44,197 bases of DNA from Candidatus Melainabacteria bacterium (GTDB taxonomy: Bacteria; Cyanobacteriota; Vampirovibrionia; 2-02-FULL-35-15), in NCBI GenBank assembly GCA_016201905.1, contig JACQBQ010000049.1, forward strand, positions 1-44,197, given 5' to 3'. The notes beneath the pieces were generated by a model. It was given only the letters and a program-made list of their open reading frames with translations, was not told where the DNA came from and made no database searches. Shown one piece after another: positions 1 to 9,023 of the stretch (the first letter of the stretch is position 1; each line of letters begins with the position of its first letter). The position numbers were made by a program, and so were the translations under genes.

Positions 1-2
1 TA

Positions 3-143
3 CAAGAACATATGGCTAATCGTTATGTCAGGTGTTACAAATCTATTTACACTAAACTTGAAATGAGAGCTGCTCATCTAGCTCATACATTCTCAAAATG
101 GGTTAAGCTGCTTTTGAATATAATTTTTCACAAGTCGTTCTAG
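3..143 (+). CDS. C-terminal fragment of an unidentified protein (cut by window edge)
   Basis: An open frame enters from the left edge and ends at TAG 141-143, giving about 46 codons. An ATG inside it at 12 could also be a start for a roughly 43-residue protein. The peptide is basic and ends in a short hydrophobic patch (KLLLNIIFHKSF). I recognise no family. It lies tail-to-tail with lpxB, 23 bases away. It may be the end of a larger gene or a chance frame. Confidence 0.3.
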   Translation, partial: QEHMANRYVRCYKSIYTKLEMRAAHLAHTFSKWVKLLLNIIFHKSF

Positions 144-166
144 CAAAATAATCTTAACTATTTTTT

Positions 167-1357
167 TTACTTTGCAGTGATTACCTTATAATTGGGCAAA
201 AAGTTATCCCTGATTTTTAAGGCTGCTTCATAACTAGCATCTTTCTCAGTAAGCTTTTCTCTTACTTTTTTCAAGTCGTGTCTAATCTTTTCCATATGAC
301 CGTGTACTTGAACGCAAACCTTTGTGATTTGATAGTAATTTTCAGCTGTGGCATCATCTTGAATAAGCTCAGTTACTATTTTTTCTCCCATAATAATATT
401 TGGCAGCCCAATCATTTCTATTCTTCTTAATAAGAGATATAAAAAATAATTTATTTTATTACCCCTATAGCCAAGGATCATAGGTGTCTCATAAAGAGCA
501 GCTTCTAGAGTAACTGTTCCCGATGTAAGCCAGGCAAGATCACTTGCACATAATAATTTGTGGTTATTTCCTGGCGGGAGTATTTTTATTTTTTCCTGAA
601 TCTTTGTAAAACCTTTTTTTTGAAGGAACGTTTGTACGCTTGATTCAAGCTTACTTATAGTAGAGGCTTGAGCAATCATAAACTTGCAATGTGGAGAGCT
701 CTTATAAAGAAGTTCACAGGCTTCAAGTAAAACCGGCAGCATAAAATGGATCTCCGATTCTCTGCTTCCAGGAAATAAACCTATTAACATATCTTCTTTA
801 GTTACTGCAAATTCACTTCTGACCTTTTCACGATCAAGGTTTTCTGTTTCACTTAAAATTGGATTTCCCACATAAAACGCATTAACTCCTCTTTTTCTAT
901 GAAACTCTTCTTCAAAAGGAAGCCCGCATAAAACCAGATCACAATATTTAGCTAAAGTTTTTGTGCGGCCTTCATTCCATGCCCATACTTGTGGCGGTAA
1001 ATAATAAACGATTTTTGTCTCAGGTAATAATTTTTTAATTTTTTTTGTAAGTCTTAAATTAAAACCTGGAAAATCTACAAGGATTAATACATCAGGTCTA
1101 AACATACTTAGTTCAAATAAAAGTTCTCTCTCAAGGTTTAAATACATTGAAAGTTTCTTTAGTACCTCTGTTAACCCTATTGAGCCTAAATATTTACAGT
1201 CAAAGAATATTCTTGCGCCTGCTTTTTCTAGATAATTTGAGCCGATTGCCTCAACAATTAAATCTCTTGGTGGTATCATCTTATAAAGCTCATTTAAAAG
1301 ACTTGCTGCATGCATGTCCCCAGATGATTCACCAGTTACAAAAAAGAGTTTTTTCAC
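167..1357 (-). CDS. lpxB: Lipid-A-disaccharide synthase LpxB
   Basis: LpxB is a GT19 glycosyltransferase that joins UDP-2,3-diacylglucosamine to lipid X, making the tetraacyl disaccharide of lipid A at the inner membrane. The N-terminus carries the family signature GESSGD (residues 9-14) followed by MHAASLL. Downstream are FPGSRESEI and the C-terminal sugar-nucleotide region with TSGTVTLEAAL. I chose the GTG at 1357, which gives 396 aa starting VKKLFFVTGESSGD. The open frame runs further upstream to 1444, but that extension is not LpxB-like and would overlap rarA. The gene is divergent from rarA with 43 bases between starts. Its presence says the cell makes LPS. Confidence 0.92.
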   Translation of the reverse strand: MKKLFFVTGESSGDMHAASLLNELYKMIPPRDLIVEAIGSNYLEKAGARIFFDCKYLGSIGLTEVLKKLSMYLNLERELLFELSMFRPDVLILVDFPGFNLRLTKKIKKLLPETKIVYYLPPQVWAWNEGRTKTLAKYCDLVLCGLPFEEEFHRKRGVNAFYVGNPILSETENLDREKVRSEFAVTKEDMLIGLFPGSRESEIHFMLPVLLEACELLYKSSPHCKFMIAQASTISKLESSVQTFLQKKGFTKIQEKIKILPPGNNHKLLCASDLAWLTSGTVTLEAALYETPMILGYRGNKINYFLYLLLRRIEMIGLPNIIMGEKIVTELIQDDATAENYYQITKVCVQVHGHMEKIRHDLKKVREKLTEKDASYEAALKIRDNFLPNYKVITAK

Positions 1358-1400
1358 GTATATAATTCTATGATAAAAAGTAATATAAAGAAGTGAAAAT

Positions 1401-2603
1401 ATGCAAATATCAATATTCAAAGAAGAACAACCACTTGCATACAAAATAAGACCATCTTCTGTTGAAGATCTTATAGGTCAGGAACATTTGCTTGGTAAGA
1501 ATGGAGTATTAACAAGCTATTTTAAAAACAATGTTTCATATTCAATTATCTTATGGGGTCCTCCAGGCTGTGGAAAAACTTCAATTGCATTTCTTGTACA
1601 GGCAAACTCCGGGAAAGAATTTATTTATCTTTCAGGTGCAAGTACATCTGTAGCAGAGTTAAGAGATGCAATAAACAAGTCAAAACTGCTTTTTGGAAGA
1701 GTGATTTTATTTATTGATGAAATTCACAGATTAGCAAAAAATCAGCAAGATGTTTTACTTGAGCCGCTTGAAAGTGGTCACTTAATTTTAATTGGGACTA
1801 CTACTGAAAACCCTCATGTTTCTTTAACAAGAGCACTTCACTCAAGGGTAAAAGTACTTGAGCTTAAACCGCATACTGAGGATGACTTAAAGAAATTGAT
1901 TGATAGAGCTTTATCTTACCCTAATGGTTTCCCGAAACATAAGGTTACAGAAGGTGCAATTAAGCTTTTGGTTTTAAGTGCAAGTGGCGATGCCAGAAAG
2001 TTACTTTTTAATTTAGAAGAAGCAGCTAAAGTCACAGAAGATTTTTTAATTAATGAGGATGTTGTTAAAAATATTTTGAATAATACTCAGCTTCAAATTG
2101 GCGCAGATCCTGAAAGTCATTATAATTTTATTAGTGCACTACAAAAATCAATTCGTGGCTCTGATCCAGATGCAGCGCTATATTGGCTGGGAAGATTGCT
2201 TTCAGGCGGCGCAGATCCAGTGCATGTGGCAAGGAGAATATTGGTTACAGCATCAGAAGATATAGGGCTTGCTGATAACAATGCCCTGACGGTTGCAGTT
2301 AATGCTTATCAGGCTGCTCAATTTCTCGGTATGCCTGAAGCAAGAATTCCGTTGGCTCAGGCAGTAATATACTTATCCTGTGCTCCAAAATCAAATACAA
2401 CAATTGTTTCAATCGATAAAGCTATGCGTGATGCCAGCGAGCTAATACCTTATTCTGTGCCAATACACATAAGGAATGTAGGTGGTGAAGGTTATAAATA
2501 TCCTCATTCATATAAAGGTGCAAAGGTAAAACAGGATTACTTACCAAAAGAGTTGGTTGATAAGAAGTATTTTCAACCCAACGAAAGAGATAGAATAGTA
2601 TAA
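1401..2603 (+). CDS. rarA: Replication-associated recombination protein A (RarA/MgsA AAA+ ATPase)
   Basis: RarA is a clamp-loader-like AAA+ ATPase that acts at stalled replication forks and binds SSB. Visible are Walker A GPPGCGKT (residues 53-60), Walker B with DEIH (106-109), the sensor-1 region GTTTENPHVSL, and the arginine-finger/sensor-2 region with SGDARKLL. The C-terminal half has the MgsA-type tetramerisation domain (LSGGADPVHVARRI, ASEDIGLADNNAL). At 400 aa it is slightly shorter than the E. coli protein (about 447). The start is ATG 1401, divergent from lpxB. Confidence 0.93.
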   Translation: MQISIFKEEQPLAYKIRPSSVEDLIGQEHLLGKNGVLTSYFKNNVSYSIILWGPPGCGKTSIAFLVQANSGKEFIYLSGASTSVAELRDAINKSKLLFGRVILFIDEIHRLAKNQQDVLLEPLESGHLILIGTTTENPHVSLTRALHSRVKVLELKPHTEDDLKKLIDRALSYPNGFPKHKVTEGAIKLLVLSASGDARKLLFNLEEAAKVTEDFLINEDVVKNILNNTQLQIGADPESHYNFISALQKSIRGSDPDAALYWLGRLLSGGADPVHVARRILVTASEDIGLADNNALTVAVNAYQAAQFLGMPEARIPLAQAVIYLSCAPKSNTTIVSIDKAMRDASELIPYSVPIHIRNVGGEGYKYPHSYKGAKVKQDYLPKELVDKKYFQPNERDRIV

Positions 2604-2642
2604 ATAAGTGGACAATCTTTTCACTTTAGGAGAAAAATAAAA

Positions 2643-3212
2643 ATGAGCATAAGATCAATTTTAAAAACAATCAAACATTATGTAGTTGGTGATCCTTATG
2701 GAAATCCGAGAGCTGTAACTTGTACCGAACTTCCAAAACCAATACAAATAAGTAAGCTAAAAAGAGAAAAAGGATCTGATATTACTGAGTACAAAAGAGA
2801 AATAGATTTTACCAGTCTTTCCAAATATAAAGCACTTGGAATGATGAGTAGATTAGTTGAAATAGTTGCTGATAGCTATAGACCACAAGACAAAGAATTT
2901 TTAAAGGCACTTGATGTGGAGTATATTGATAAAAATACTGGGGAAAAAAAGAATTTCCAAATGCGGTATCCTTGCATAGCTGGGTTAATAGCTAGCCCTG
3001 ACAACAACTATATTAATGGCTATAGTTCCAATTATTTTACTGGCAAGATTGAAGAAGATCAGCATCAAGAAAATGCTAAAAAAGGATTAAAGATCCTTGT
3101 ATGTGATGATAAGACTTTTAATAATGGAGAAAAAGAAATTGAGCCATATATACTTACGAACTATAATAGGCTAATTAAGCTTGGTGTTATAACACAGTAC
3201 ATTACTAAATAA
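2643..3212 (+). CDS. Hypothetical protein, 189 aa
   Basis: A cytoplasmic-looking, lysine-rich protein with no signal peptide or membrane segment and no motif I recognise. It starts at ATG 2643, about 40 bases behind rarA on the same strand, with TAGGAG upstream as a possible ribosome binding site. The middle (residues 50-115) contains most of the hydrophobic positions and a single Cys in MRYPCIAGL. The distance to rarA allows co-transcription, but nothing links the functions. Confidence 0.65.
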   Translation: MSIRSILKTIKHYVVGDPYGNPRAVTCTELPKPIQISKLKREKGSDITEYKREIDFTSLSKYKALGMMSRLVEIVADSYRPQDKEFLKALDVEYIDKNTGEKKNFQMRYPCIAGLIASPDNNYINGYSSNYFTGKIEEDQHQENAKKGLKILVCDDKTFNNGEKEIEPYILTNYNRLIKLGVITQYITK

Positions 3213-3313
3213 TGTAAGCAAATTAATGATGAAAAAGTAATTCAGCCCTGATGTCTAGAATGTCATGCACTGGAAACGTTTTAAAGCAAAGGATATTCCG
3301 GTAAAATAAACTA

Positions 3314-4090
3314 ATGCTTACCAAAGACTTTTTATTGAACTTAGAAAAAAATCTCTCAAAAACTTACTGTGTTACAGATATTGAAACTACAGGCCAAAAG
3401 CCAGAAGATTCAGAAATTATTGAAATTGCAACTGTTAAAGTTCAAAATGGTCAGATTAAAGAAGATTTCTGCTCATATATAAAACCCCAGTTTCCTATTC
3501 CTTTATACATAACTCAGATGACTGGGATAAAAAATGAAGATGTAAAAGATGCCCCGAAGGTAGAAAATGTTTTAAAACCATGGCTTGATTTTATTTATGG
3601 CGCAGATTATTTTTGTGCACATAATGTAATGTTTGACTATGATTTTATTTATAAATATTTAGAAGTATGTAAGTTACCACTGAAAAATTTAATTGATTTA
3701 AAATTCTTTTGTACAGTAAAAGCAACTCGTGTCTTATACCCGGATTTGCAAAGTAGAAAATTAGGTGATCTGATTAAGCATTTTAACCTTGCTACTGAAA
3801 AGCGTCACCGTGCGCTTGAGGATGCAAAGGCTACAGCTAAGATTCTGCTTATTTGCTTTGAAGAAATTAATAAGAAGAAAAAGGAACTACTTGCTGCTTT
3901 AGAAACTATGCAGATGGATAAATTAAAATCCTTTGAAGCTGCAGAGTATTTAAGTGTACCTAAAGAAAAGATTTATGAAATGGTAAGAAATGGAATACTT
4001 AAAGTAAATGAGACTTACACTACGAAAAACGGACATGAGGGGTATTTATTTTTAAGGAAAGATATAGAGGAATTAGTCAGGCAAGTTTAA
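3314..4090 (+). CDS. DEDDh 3'-5' exonuclease (DnaQ/PolC epsilon-like) with C-terminal helix-turn-helix
   Basis: The N-terminal domain is a DnaQ-type exonuclease. It has ExoI DIETTG (D22, E24), ExoII with HN at 103-104 and D108, and ExoIII with H165 and D170 (HRALED), the complete DEDDh set for two-metal nucleotide hydrolysis. Residues 203-258 form a separate small domain beginning KSFEAAEYLSVPKEKIYEMV. It resembles the excisionase/MerR-like HTH_17 fold and is followed by a wing-like segment (GHEGYLFLRKDIEELV). That tail is absent from the standard DnaQ epsilon subunit. A role in DNA proofreading or repair is inferred. The gene stands alone and is convergent with deoC. Confidence 0.88.
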   Translation: MLTKDFLLNLEKNLSKTYCVTDIETTGQKPEDSEIIEIATVKVQNGQIKEDFCSYIKPQFPIPLYITQMTGIKNEDVKDAPKVENVLKPWLDFIYGADYFCAHNVMFDYDFIYKYLEVCKLPLKNLIDLKFFCTVKATRVLYPDLQSRKLGDLIKHFNLATEKRHRALEDAKATAKILLICFEEINKKKKELLAALETMQMDKLKSFEAAEYLSVPKEKIYEMVRNGILKVNETYTTKNGHEGYLFLRKDIEELVRQV

Positions 4091-4113
4091 TTTTTAATTC
4101 TGCATTCTTAATT

Positions 4114-4863
4114 CTAAATTATCTTATCTCCGCTGCTTGTGCCTAGAATATGTGCCCCTGCTTCCAGCAGTTGAATCCCATCCTCTCTTTTTTTAATACG
4201 GGCTGAAGCTTTTATTCCTATTTTACCAAGAGATATTTCTTCTATTTTATCTGCATAAAGCCCATGTTTTTCTAGCCTTTCCTTAATAGCTTTTACTGCT
4301 ATAAGGTTTGAGAATTCATTTTTTGCATAACCAGTATTTGTCTTTATGATTACATTTTTTGCTTTGATTTCTTTTACTACTTTGCAGATTATATCTGTAG
4401 CTGTTTTTATTAACTCTTCATTATTTAAGTAATCTGTTTCTAATATTATTTTAAAAGTTCTATCACTAGCTGCTTCTACAACAGCTCTTATGTCCTCTTC
4501 AAAACCACTGAAGTCATTATCAAGCAAAAGGTGATATTTAGAAACAATATCAACATCATCCATTCCCTTTTCAAATAATGATTTAACGTTTTCTTTTCTT
4601 ATGTCTGTTAAACTCATGCCGTCCGGGAAATCACAAACCACACAGGTTAAAACATTGCTGCCTTTTAGTAATCCTTTTACAAAAGGTCCATAATATTCTC
4701 TAACTACAAAAGATCTAAAGCCATGTTTTTTTGAAACTTCTGCTCCCTGTCTTATTTCTTCTTTTGTTGCTGTACTTCTAAGCAAAGTGTGATCAATAGT
4801 GTTTGCTAAATATTGAGGAGTATAAGTTTTTTGAGGATTGTTATTCGGTGCTTGTACTATCAT
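4114..4863 (-). CDS. deoC: Deoxyribose-phosphate aldolase DeoC
   Basis: DeoC cleaves 2-deoxyribose-5-phosphate to acetaldehyde and glyceraldehyde-3-phosphate in deoxynucleoside salvage. The TIM-barrel markers are TIDHTLLR (residues 22-29), the acidic strand MDDVDIV (101-107), the Schiff-base lysine K174 in IIKTNTGYA, and the second active-site lysine K218 in GIKASARI. Length 249 aa is normal. The strand that usually reads SVCV is divergent here (SFVVREYYG). The gene lies 24 bases downstream of gyrA on the same strand and may be co-transcribed with it. Confidence 0.85.
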   Translation of the reverse strand: MIVQAPNNNPQKTYTPQYLANTIDHTLLRSTATKEEIRQGAEVSKKHGFRSFVVREYYGPFVKGLLKGSNVLTCVVCDFPDGMSLTDIRKENVKSLFEKGMDDVDIVSKYHLLLDNDFSGFEEDIRAVVEAASDRTFKIILETDYLNNEELIKTATDIICKVVKEIKAKNVIIKTNTGYAKNEFSNLIAVKAIKERLEKHGLYADKIEEISLGKIGIKASARIKKREDGIQLLEAGAHILGTSSGDKII

Positions 4864-4887
4864 ATTAAATTTTCCTTTCAGTTTTGG

Positions 4888-7383
4888 TTACTCTTCTTTT
4901 TCTGCTTGATTGACATTGCTTTCTTCTTCAGTGTGTTTTGTAACTGAAGCTACATAATCTTCTTCATCCAGCTTTTGTAATCTAACGCCTGTTGCCATTC
5001 TGCCTTGACAGCTTATGTCGTTAACTTTTGAGCGTAAAACAACTCCATGAGCTGAGGCAATAATCACTTCATCAGTTTCTTTGACGATATCTAATGATGC
5101 CAGGTGACTCGATTCAGATTTAAATTTAGTGCCAATTAACCCAACTCCAGAACGATTTTGAACACGAAACTCTTCAAGCTCAACTCTTTTTCCGAAACCA
5201 TCAGTAGTTACAAGTAAAACCTGCTCTTTTGATTCAGCAGGGAATGTATCAAATCCAACTACATAATCACCCTCGCGCAGATTTATGGCTCTTACACCTC
5301 TTGCTGTTCTGCCAAGCGGCCTTAAATCTTCCTCATTAAATCTTAAAACCATTCCATCATAAGTACCGATAATAATATTGTCTTTTCCATAGCTTGTTCT
5401 AACCCAGCCTAACTGATCGCTTTCATCAAGGTTCATAGCTACGATCCCAGATCTTCTTACGCTTTCAAAATTATCCATTGAAATCTTTTTTACTACCCCT
5501 TGTTTTGTAAGCATTACGAAGTAGTTATCTTCCTTAAACTCACTTGTTGTATAAATAGCAGTGACTTTATCATCCTGGCTGATTGAAACTAAATTAAAAA
5601 TTGCTTGACCTTTATGCTGTGTGCTTCCTTCAACGACATCATAGACCTTAGAACTATAAATCGATCCACCCTGTGTAAAGAAAAGGAGAGTATCGTGCAT
5701 ATTTGCAATCTGAAAATGCTCAACTGCATCTTCTTCTCTTGTCTTAATTCCGCCTTTTCCTCTTGTCGCTCTGTTTTGTCTTTCAAATTTTACAAGGGGT
5801 ATTCTTTTTATATAACCTTTTTCAGTAAGGAAGACTACCACTCTTTCATTTGGAATAAGGTCTTCTTCGGAAAAATCTTCAGCTGCCTGGACGATCTTTG
5901 TACGACGAGCGTCGGCATATTTTTTCTTGGATTCTGTTAATTCTTGTTTGATTATGTCTAATATTAACTGTCTTTGTGAAAGTATTTTCTTTAGTTCTTT
6001 AATTCTCTTATTTAGCTCTTTGTTTTCTTTTTCGATCTTTTCTCTTTCTAAGCCAGTTAATTTTCTAAGCTGCATTTCTAAAATTGCATTTGCTTGTGGT
6101 TCGTCTAAATTAAACTTTTTAATTAAACCTTCTCTTGCTTTTTCTGCATCTTCAGCAGCTCTTATAAGCTTTATGATGGCATCGATACTTTCAAGAGCAA
6201 TTAAAAGCCCTTCTAAAATATGAACTCTGGCTTCAGCTTTTCCAAGCTCAAACTTACAGCGCCTGGTGATAATTTCAACACGATGTTCTATAAACTCATT
6301 TAATATTTCTTTTAATTTTAAAGTTTTTGGCTGTTTACCAATAAGGGCTAAAGTATTTATAGAAAATGTTTCTTGAATTTGTGTGTATTTGTATAAGTTA
6401 TTTAAAACAACATCTGGCTTGGCATCTCTTTTAAGTTTAACAACTACACGAAGTCCATCTTTTCCTGACTCGTCATTTAAGTCAGCAATGCCAGTTAGTC
6501 TTTCATCCTTAACAAGATCAGCAATTTTATTTATTACCATTTCAGGTCCGACCAGATAAGGCAACTCAGTTATAACAATTCCTGTTACCATGCCGCGACC
6601 TGAACTGCTCGGCACTTCTTCTACGGTGGCATGACCACGAACAGTGATAGATCCTCTTCCTGTTTCAAATGCTTCTTTAATTCCGCTTGTTCCCATGATC
6701 TGACCACCTGATGGAAAGTCCGGACCTTTAATGTGCTGCATTAGTCCTTCTGTATTAATTTCTGGATTATCAATTAAAGCAATTGTGCCATCTATAACTT
6801 CGCTTAAATTATGTGGAGGAATATTTGTAGCCATTCCAACTGCAATTCCGCTTGAACCATTTAAAAGTAAAATTGGAAGTTTTGATGGAAGAAGAACAGG
6901 TTCTTTTAAGCTGCCATCAAAGTTATCAGTAAAATCGACAGTTTCAGAATCAAGATCAGCTAGGATTTCCATTGAAATACCTGTAAGCCTTGCTTCTGTA
7001 TAACGCATGGCTGCTGGCCCATCGTCAAGTGAACCAAAATTACCGTGGCCATCTACAAGTGGATAACGTGAACTGAATGACTGAGCTAATCTGACAAGTG
7101 CTTCGTATACAGCAGTATCACCATGTGGGTGGTACTTACCTAAAACTTCTCCAACTATACGTGCACATTTTTTATATGGTTTGTCTGGAGTAAGACTAAG
7201 CTCACTCATTGCAAATAAAATTCTTCTGTGAACAGGCTTTAGTCCGTCTCTAGCATCAGGTAGTGCTCGGCTGACAATTACACTCATGGCATAGTCTATA
7301 AAACTACGCCTCATTTCATCTTTAATATCTACTTCTACAAGTTTGCCTGGGTTAGGTGCTGGTGTGTCTTTTGCTTTTGCCAT
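4888..7383 (-). CDS. gyrA: DNA gyrase subunit A
   Basis: GyrA is the breakage-reunion subunit of type IIA topoisomerase, pairing with GyrB to introduce negative supercoils. The catalytic tyrosine is Y128 in AMRYTEARL. The quinolone-determining region reads [13 protein letters not shown], with T90 and E94 at the positions of E. coli Ser83 and Asp87. A coiled-coil tower lies near residues 430-490. The C-terminal domain has beta-pinwheel blades, and a diverged GyrA box ([10 protein letters not shown]) favours GyrA over ParC. Length 831 aa is typical. ATG 7383 gives [20 protein letters not shown] before the conserved start of the core. Confidence 0.95.
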   Translation of the reverse strand: MAKAKDTPAPNPGKLVEVDIKDEMRRSFIDYAMSVIVSRALPDARDGLKPVHRRILFAMSELSLTPDKPYKKCARIVGEVLGKYHPHGDTAVYEALVRLAQSFSSRYPLVDGHGNFGSLDDGPAAMRYTEARLTGISMEILADLDSETVDFTDNFDGSLKEPVLLPSKLPILLLNGSSGIAVGMATNIPPHNLSEVIDGTIALIDNPEINTEGLMQHIKGPDFPSGGQIMGTSGIKEAFETGRGSITVRGHATVEEVPSSSGRGMVTGIVITELPYLVGPEMVINKIADLVKDERLTGIADLNDESGKDGLRVVVKLKRDAKPDVVLNNLYKYTQIQETFSINTLALIGKQPKTLKLKEILNEFIEHRVEIITRRCKFELGKAEARVHILEGLLIALESIDAIIKLIRAAEDAEKAREGLIKKFNLDEPQANAILEMQLRKLTGLEREKIEKENKELNKRIKELKKILSQRQLILDIIKQELTESKKKYADARRTKIVQAAEDFSEEDLIPNERVVVFLTEKGYIKRIPLVKFERQNRATRGKGGIKTREEDAVEHFQIANMHDTLLFFTQGGSIYSSKVYDVVEGSTQHKGQAIFNLVSISQDDKVTAIYTTSEFKEDNYFVMLTKQGVVKKISMDNFESVRRSGIVAMNLDESDQLGWVRTSYGKDNIIIGTYDGMVLRFNEEDLRPLGRTARGVRAINLREGDYVVGFDTFPAESKEQVLLVTTDGFGKRVELEEFRVQNRSGVGLIGTKFKSESSHLASLDIVKETDEVIIASAHGVVLRSKVNDISCQGRMATGVRLQKLDEEDYVASVTKHTEEESNVNQAEKEE

Positions 7384-7488
7384 AGGGTATTATTTTAGCG
7401 TATTTTGGAGGTGTTTTCAGTAAGAATTACAATAAAAATATTGATGTAATGACAATCGTTAACTTGTCATTGCCTAGAGCAACAGTGT

Positions 7489-7584
7489 GTTTTTAATTTT
7501 CTGCAGCAGGGTGCCCTTCAGTTTCTTTCACCCTTCGGGATACGAAACTTTCGGGCACACCTGCCTGCTATGAAAATTAAAAAC
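7489..7584. repeat. Nested inverted repeat (long hairpin) between gyrA and the HTH gene
   Basis: Four arms nest around one centre. GTTTTTAATTTTC (7489-7501) pairs perfectly with 7572-7584. GCAGG and GTGCCC (7506-7516) pair with GGGCAC and CCTGC (7553-7564), with one bulged A. AGTTTC (7520-7525) pairs with GAAACT (7544-7549), and CCC-TTC-GGG forms the tip (7531-7539). The whole could fold into one cruciform or RNA hairpin of about 96 nt. It has no coding frame of note. It could be a small non-autonomous repeat, a terminator shared by both sides, or a structured leader. Confidence 0.6.
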
Positions 7585-7645
7585 TGTAATTAGATAGATA
7601 AAGATGAATTTTAATGACATGATGTTGATATAATCTCGATGAGTT

Positions 7646-8104
7646 ATGGATCTTCCTAAATATATACATGGTAAGAACATTGATTTGCCAAAAACACTGG
7701 CATCAAGAGTTTCCTTCCTAAGGAATGCAAGGAGAATTCATATTGCAGAGTTGGCACATGAAGCAAGGATATCGATAAGATTTCTTGAAGACATAGAAGC
7801 TGGAATCGAAACATGGTTACCTGTTACTGTCAGGCAAAGAATAGCAAGAGTTTTAAAAACAGATCCAAATATTTTAGAAGAAGTTGAAGTTAAAAATGAA
7901 AATCAAGATTTTTCTAAAAATATTCCACTTGAAATTATTGAAAGAATTCAGGATGAAATACTTTCCGGGGAAAAAAATATTAAATGTCCGCTTTGTCAGA
8001 ATCCATTAAGACCATGGGTTCAAGAAGGTTTTGATTTGAATGGTCTGCCTATTAAATCAGCAAAGGCCCATTGTACGGTTTGTATTTTTCAATTAAGATC
8101 GTGA
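7646..8104 (+). CDS. XRE-like helix-turn-helix protein with C-terminal zinc ribbon
   Basis: Residues about 16-75 form a Cro/CI-type helix-turn-helix (LASRVSFLRNARRIHIAELA...ISIRFLEDIEAGIETWLP), a pattern of DNA-binding regulators. The C-terminus has two CxxC pairs (C114/C117 in CPLC and C143/C146 in CTVC), 25 residues apart, which would hold a zinc ion. A charged linker joins the domains. No effector domain is visible, so the target is unknown. ATG 7646 is the start, 62 bases after a long hairpin. The gene stands alone between divergent gyrA and a run of tiny genes. Confidence 0.75.
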   Translation: MDLPKYIHGKNIDLPKTLASRVSFLRNARRIHIAELAHEARISIRFLEDIEAGIETWLPVTVRQRIARVLKTDPNILEEVEVKNENQDFSKNIPLEIIERIQDEILSGEKNIKCPLCQNPLRPWVQEGFDLNGLPIKSAKAHCTVCIFQLRS

Positions 8105-8281
8105 TTAATGAATCCAGGTGTTTGCTAACCTGAAAGATAATTTCGGTAAGACTTTGGAAAGAAAATGTTTTAATCTTTGATTTAACCTTTTTCACTATTC
8201 ATACTTTCATAACCTACGTTAAAGATAATTTTTAAGTTATCATTTTAACCTCTTAGTAAATCTTAAAACAAATATTATTTT

Positions 8282-8299
8282 TTTCTTTAATTAAAGAAA
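8282..8299. repeat. 18-bp perfect palindrome upstream of a tiny membrane-protein gene
   Basis: TTTCTTTAATTAAAGAAA is self-complementary and lies 32 bases before the ATG at 8332, in an AT-rich gap of 227 bases. It could be an operator or half of a promoter region. In DNA this AT-rich, chance is a real alternative. Nothing else is recognisable in 8105-8331 apart from a weak CAGGT/ACCTG stem just after the HTH gene. Confidence 0.35.
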
Positions 8300-8331
8300 G
8301 GTTAATGTTTAAGTTATAAAATTTAATTACC

Positions 8332-8472
8332 ATGATTCGATTTAACAAAATAGATCCTACATTAGAAAAATATGCTTCGCCACTGGTGACATTGATGATT
8401 TTAATCTCGATTATTTGCTATGTATTTGCAATGGATAGCTTAGTTCCGCCTGGTGGTTTGTTCATAAAGTAA
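8332..8472 (+). CDS. Putative 46-residue single-span membrane protein
   Basis: ATG 8332 to TAA 8472. The N-terminus is charged (MIRFNKIDPTLEKY), followed by one membrane span (about residues 17-33, LVTLMILISIICYVFA), and it ends in a short tail SLVPPGGLFIK. The composition is like a real small membrane protein rather than random AT-rich frame. It is convergent with two other tiny membrane genes at 8550-8897. No family recognised and no strong ribosome binding site seen. Confidence 0.45.
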   Translation: MIRFNKIDPTLEKYASPLVTLMILISIICYVFAMDSLVPPGGLFIK

Positions 8473-8488
8473 GCAGATTAAAGACTTA

Positions 8489-8538
8489 CAGCATTTTTTC
8501 ATTTGTCATATGGATAATAAAGAGAATAATTGAAATCT
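8489..8538 (-). pseudogene. Decayed copy of the surE 3' end
   Basis: These 50 bases align without gaps to 9066-9115 inside the 3' end of surE. The first 21 bases are identical (8489-8509 and 9066-9086), the last 12 are identical, and 10 of 17 match between. Six of the seven mismatches are transitions. In the surE frame both copies read HMTNEKML. The fragment is therefore a leftover of a duplication, with two small membrane genes lying between the copies. Confidence 0.65.
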
Positions 8539-8549
8539 AATCAATTTAG

Positions 8550-8669
8550 TTATTTTAGCTCTCTCTCGATTTCTTTTGATCTTTTATTTAATCTGTAAAA
8601 TAAGTAGGAAAAACCAATCAAGGCATTCCCAAAAATAAAAATTGTAACTAATATTGTTGTTGTATTCAT
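8550..8669 (-). CDS. Putative 39-residue single-span membrane protein
   Basis: ATG 8669 to TAA 8550. It has one N-terminal membrane span (TTTILVTIFIFGNALIGFSY) and a basic/acidic amphipathic tail (RLNKRSKEIERELK), the layout of a small membrane-anchored protein. Its start codon immediately follows the stop codon of the upstream 75-residue gene with no gap, which suggests translational coupling. Family unknown. Confidence 0.5.
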   Translation of the reverse strand: MNTTTILVTIFIFGNALIGFSYLFYRLNKRSKEIERELK

Positions 8670-8897
8670 TTAATGCTTCTTCTTTATTTCAGCTGTTTTT
8701 TCAAGACTCTTTAATAAAACTATTATACCAAGGTAAAAAAGTCCCATTGAGAGTGGTAGGTTTAAGAAAAATAGTGCTGTAAAGTCAGCTGGTTTTAATC
8801 CTGGAAATCCTAAAATTACATTTCCAAAAGGTGTCATTAATGCAAAACCAGCAATTTTAAAAATTTCAGCCAATTGCTTTTGCTCTTCATTGACCAT
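8670..8897 (-). CDS. Small membrane protein, 75 aa
   Basis: ATG 8897. The sequence begins with an acidic segment (MVNEEQKQLAEIF). Two hydrophobic stretches follow (about residues 13-31 and 42-62), separated by the loop LKPADF, and it ends in a lysine-rich tail, so a two-span hairpin topology is likely. It directly abuts the 39-residue membrane gene downstream, and surE lies 126 bases upstream on the same strand. No family is recognised. The two small proteins could form a membrane pair. Confidence 0.6.
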   Translation of the reverse strand: MVNEEQKQLAEIFKIAGFALMTPFGNVILGFPGLKPADFTALFFLNLPLSMGLFYLGIIVLLKSLEKTAEIKKKH

Positions 8898-9023
8898 AAG
8901 TACTCAGAAGTATATAAAAAGAATTTTTTAAAATCAAGTCTCTATTCTGTACATCTTTTGTAAATTTGTAATCGAGGGTTACATGAAATGATTAAATTTT
9001 TTTAATGTCCGCAGGTTTAACTT

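Noticed and set aside
1358-1444. N-terminal extension of LpxB
   Set aside because: It is not LpxB-like, overlaps rarA and would leave no promoter space; GTG 1357 fits the family.
4091-4113. Terminator between the exonuclease and deoC genes
   Set aside because: AT-rich with AATTCT repeats, but no stable stem was found.
5605-7003. Plus-strand open frames inside gyrA
   Set aside because: They lie antisense in a clear gyrA coding frame and look like shadow translations with no ribosome binding site or family.
7460-7475. A further TGTCATTGC repeat copy beside the long hairpin
   Set aside because: Only TTGTCATTGCC matches, too short and without the matching right arm.
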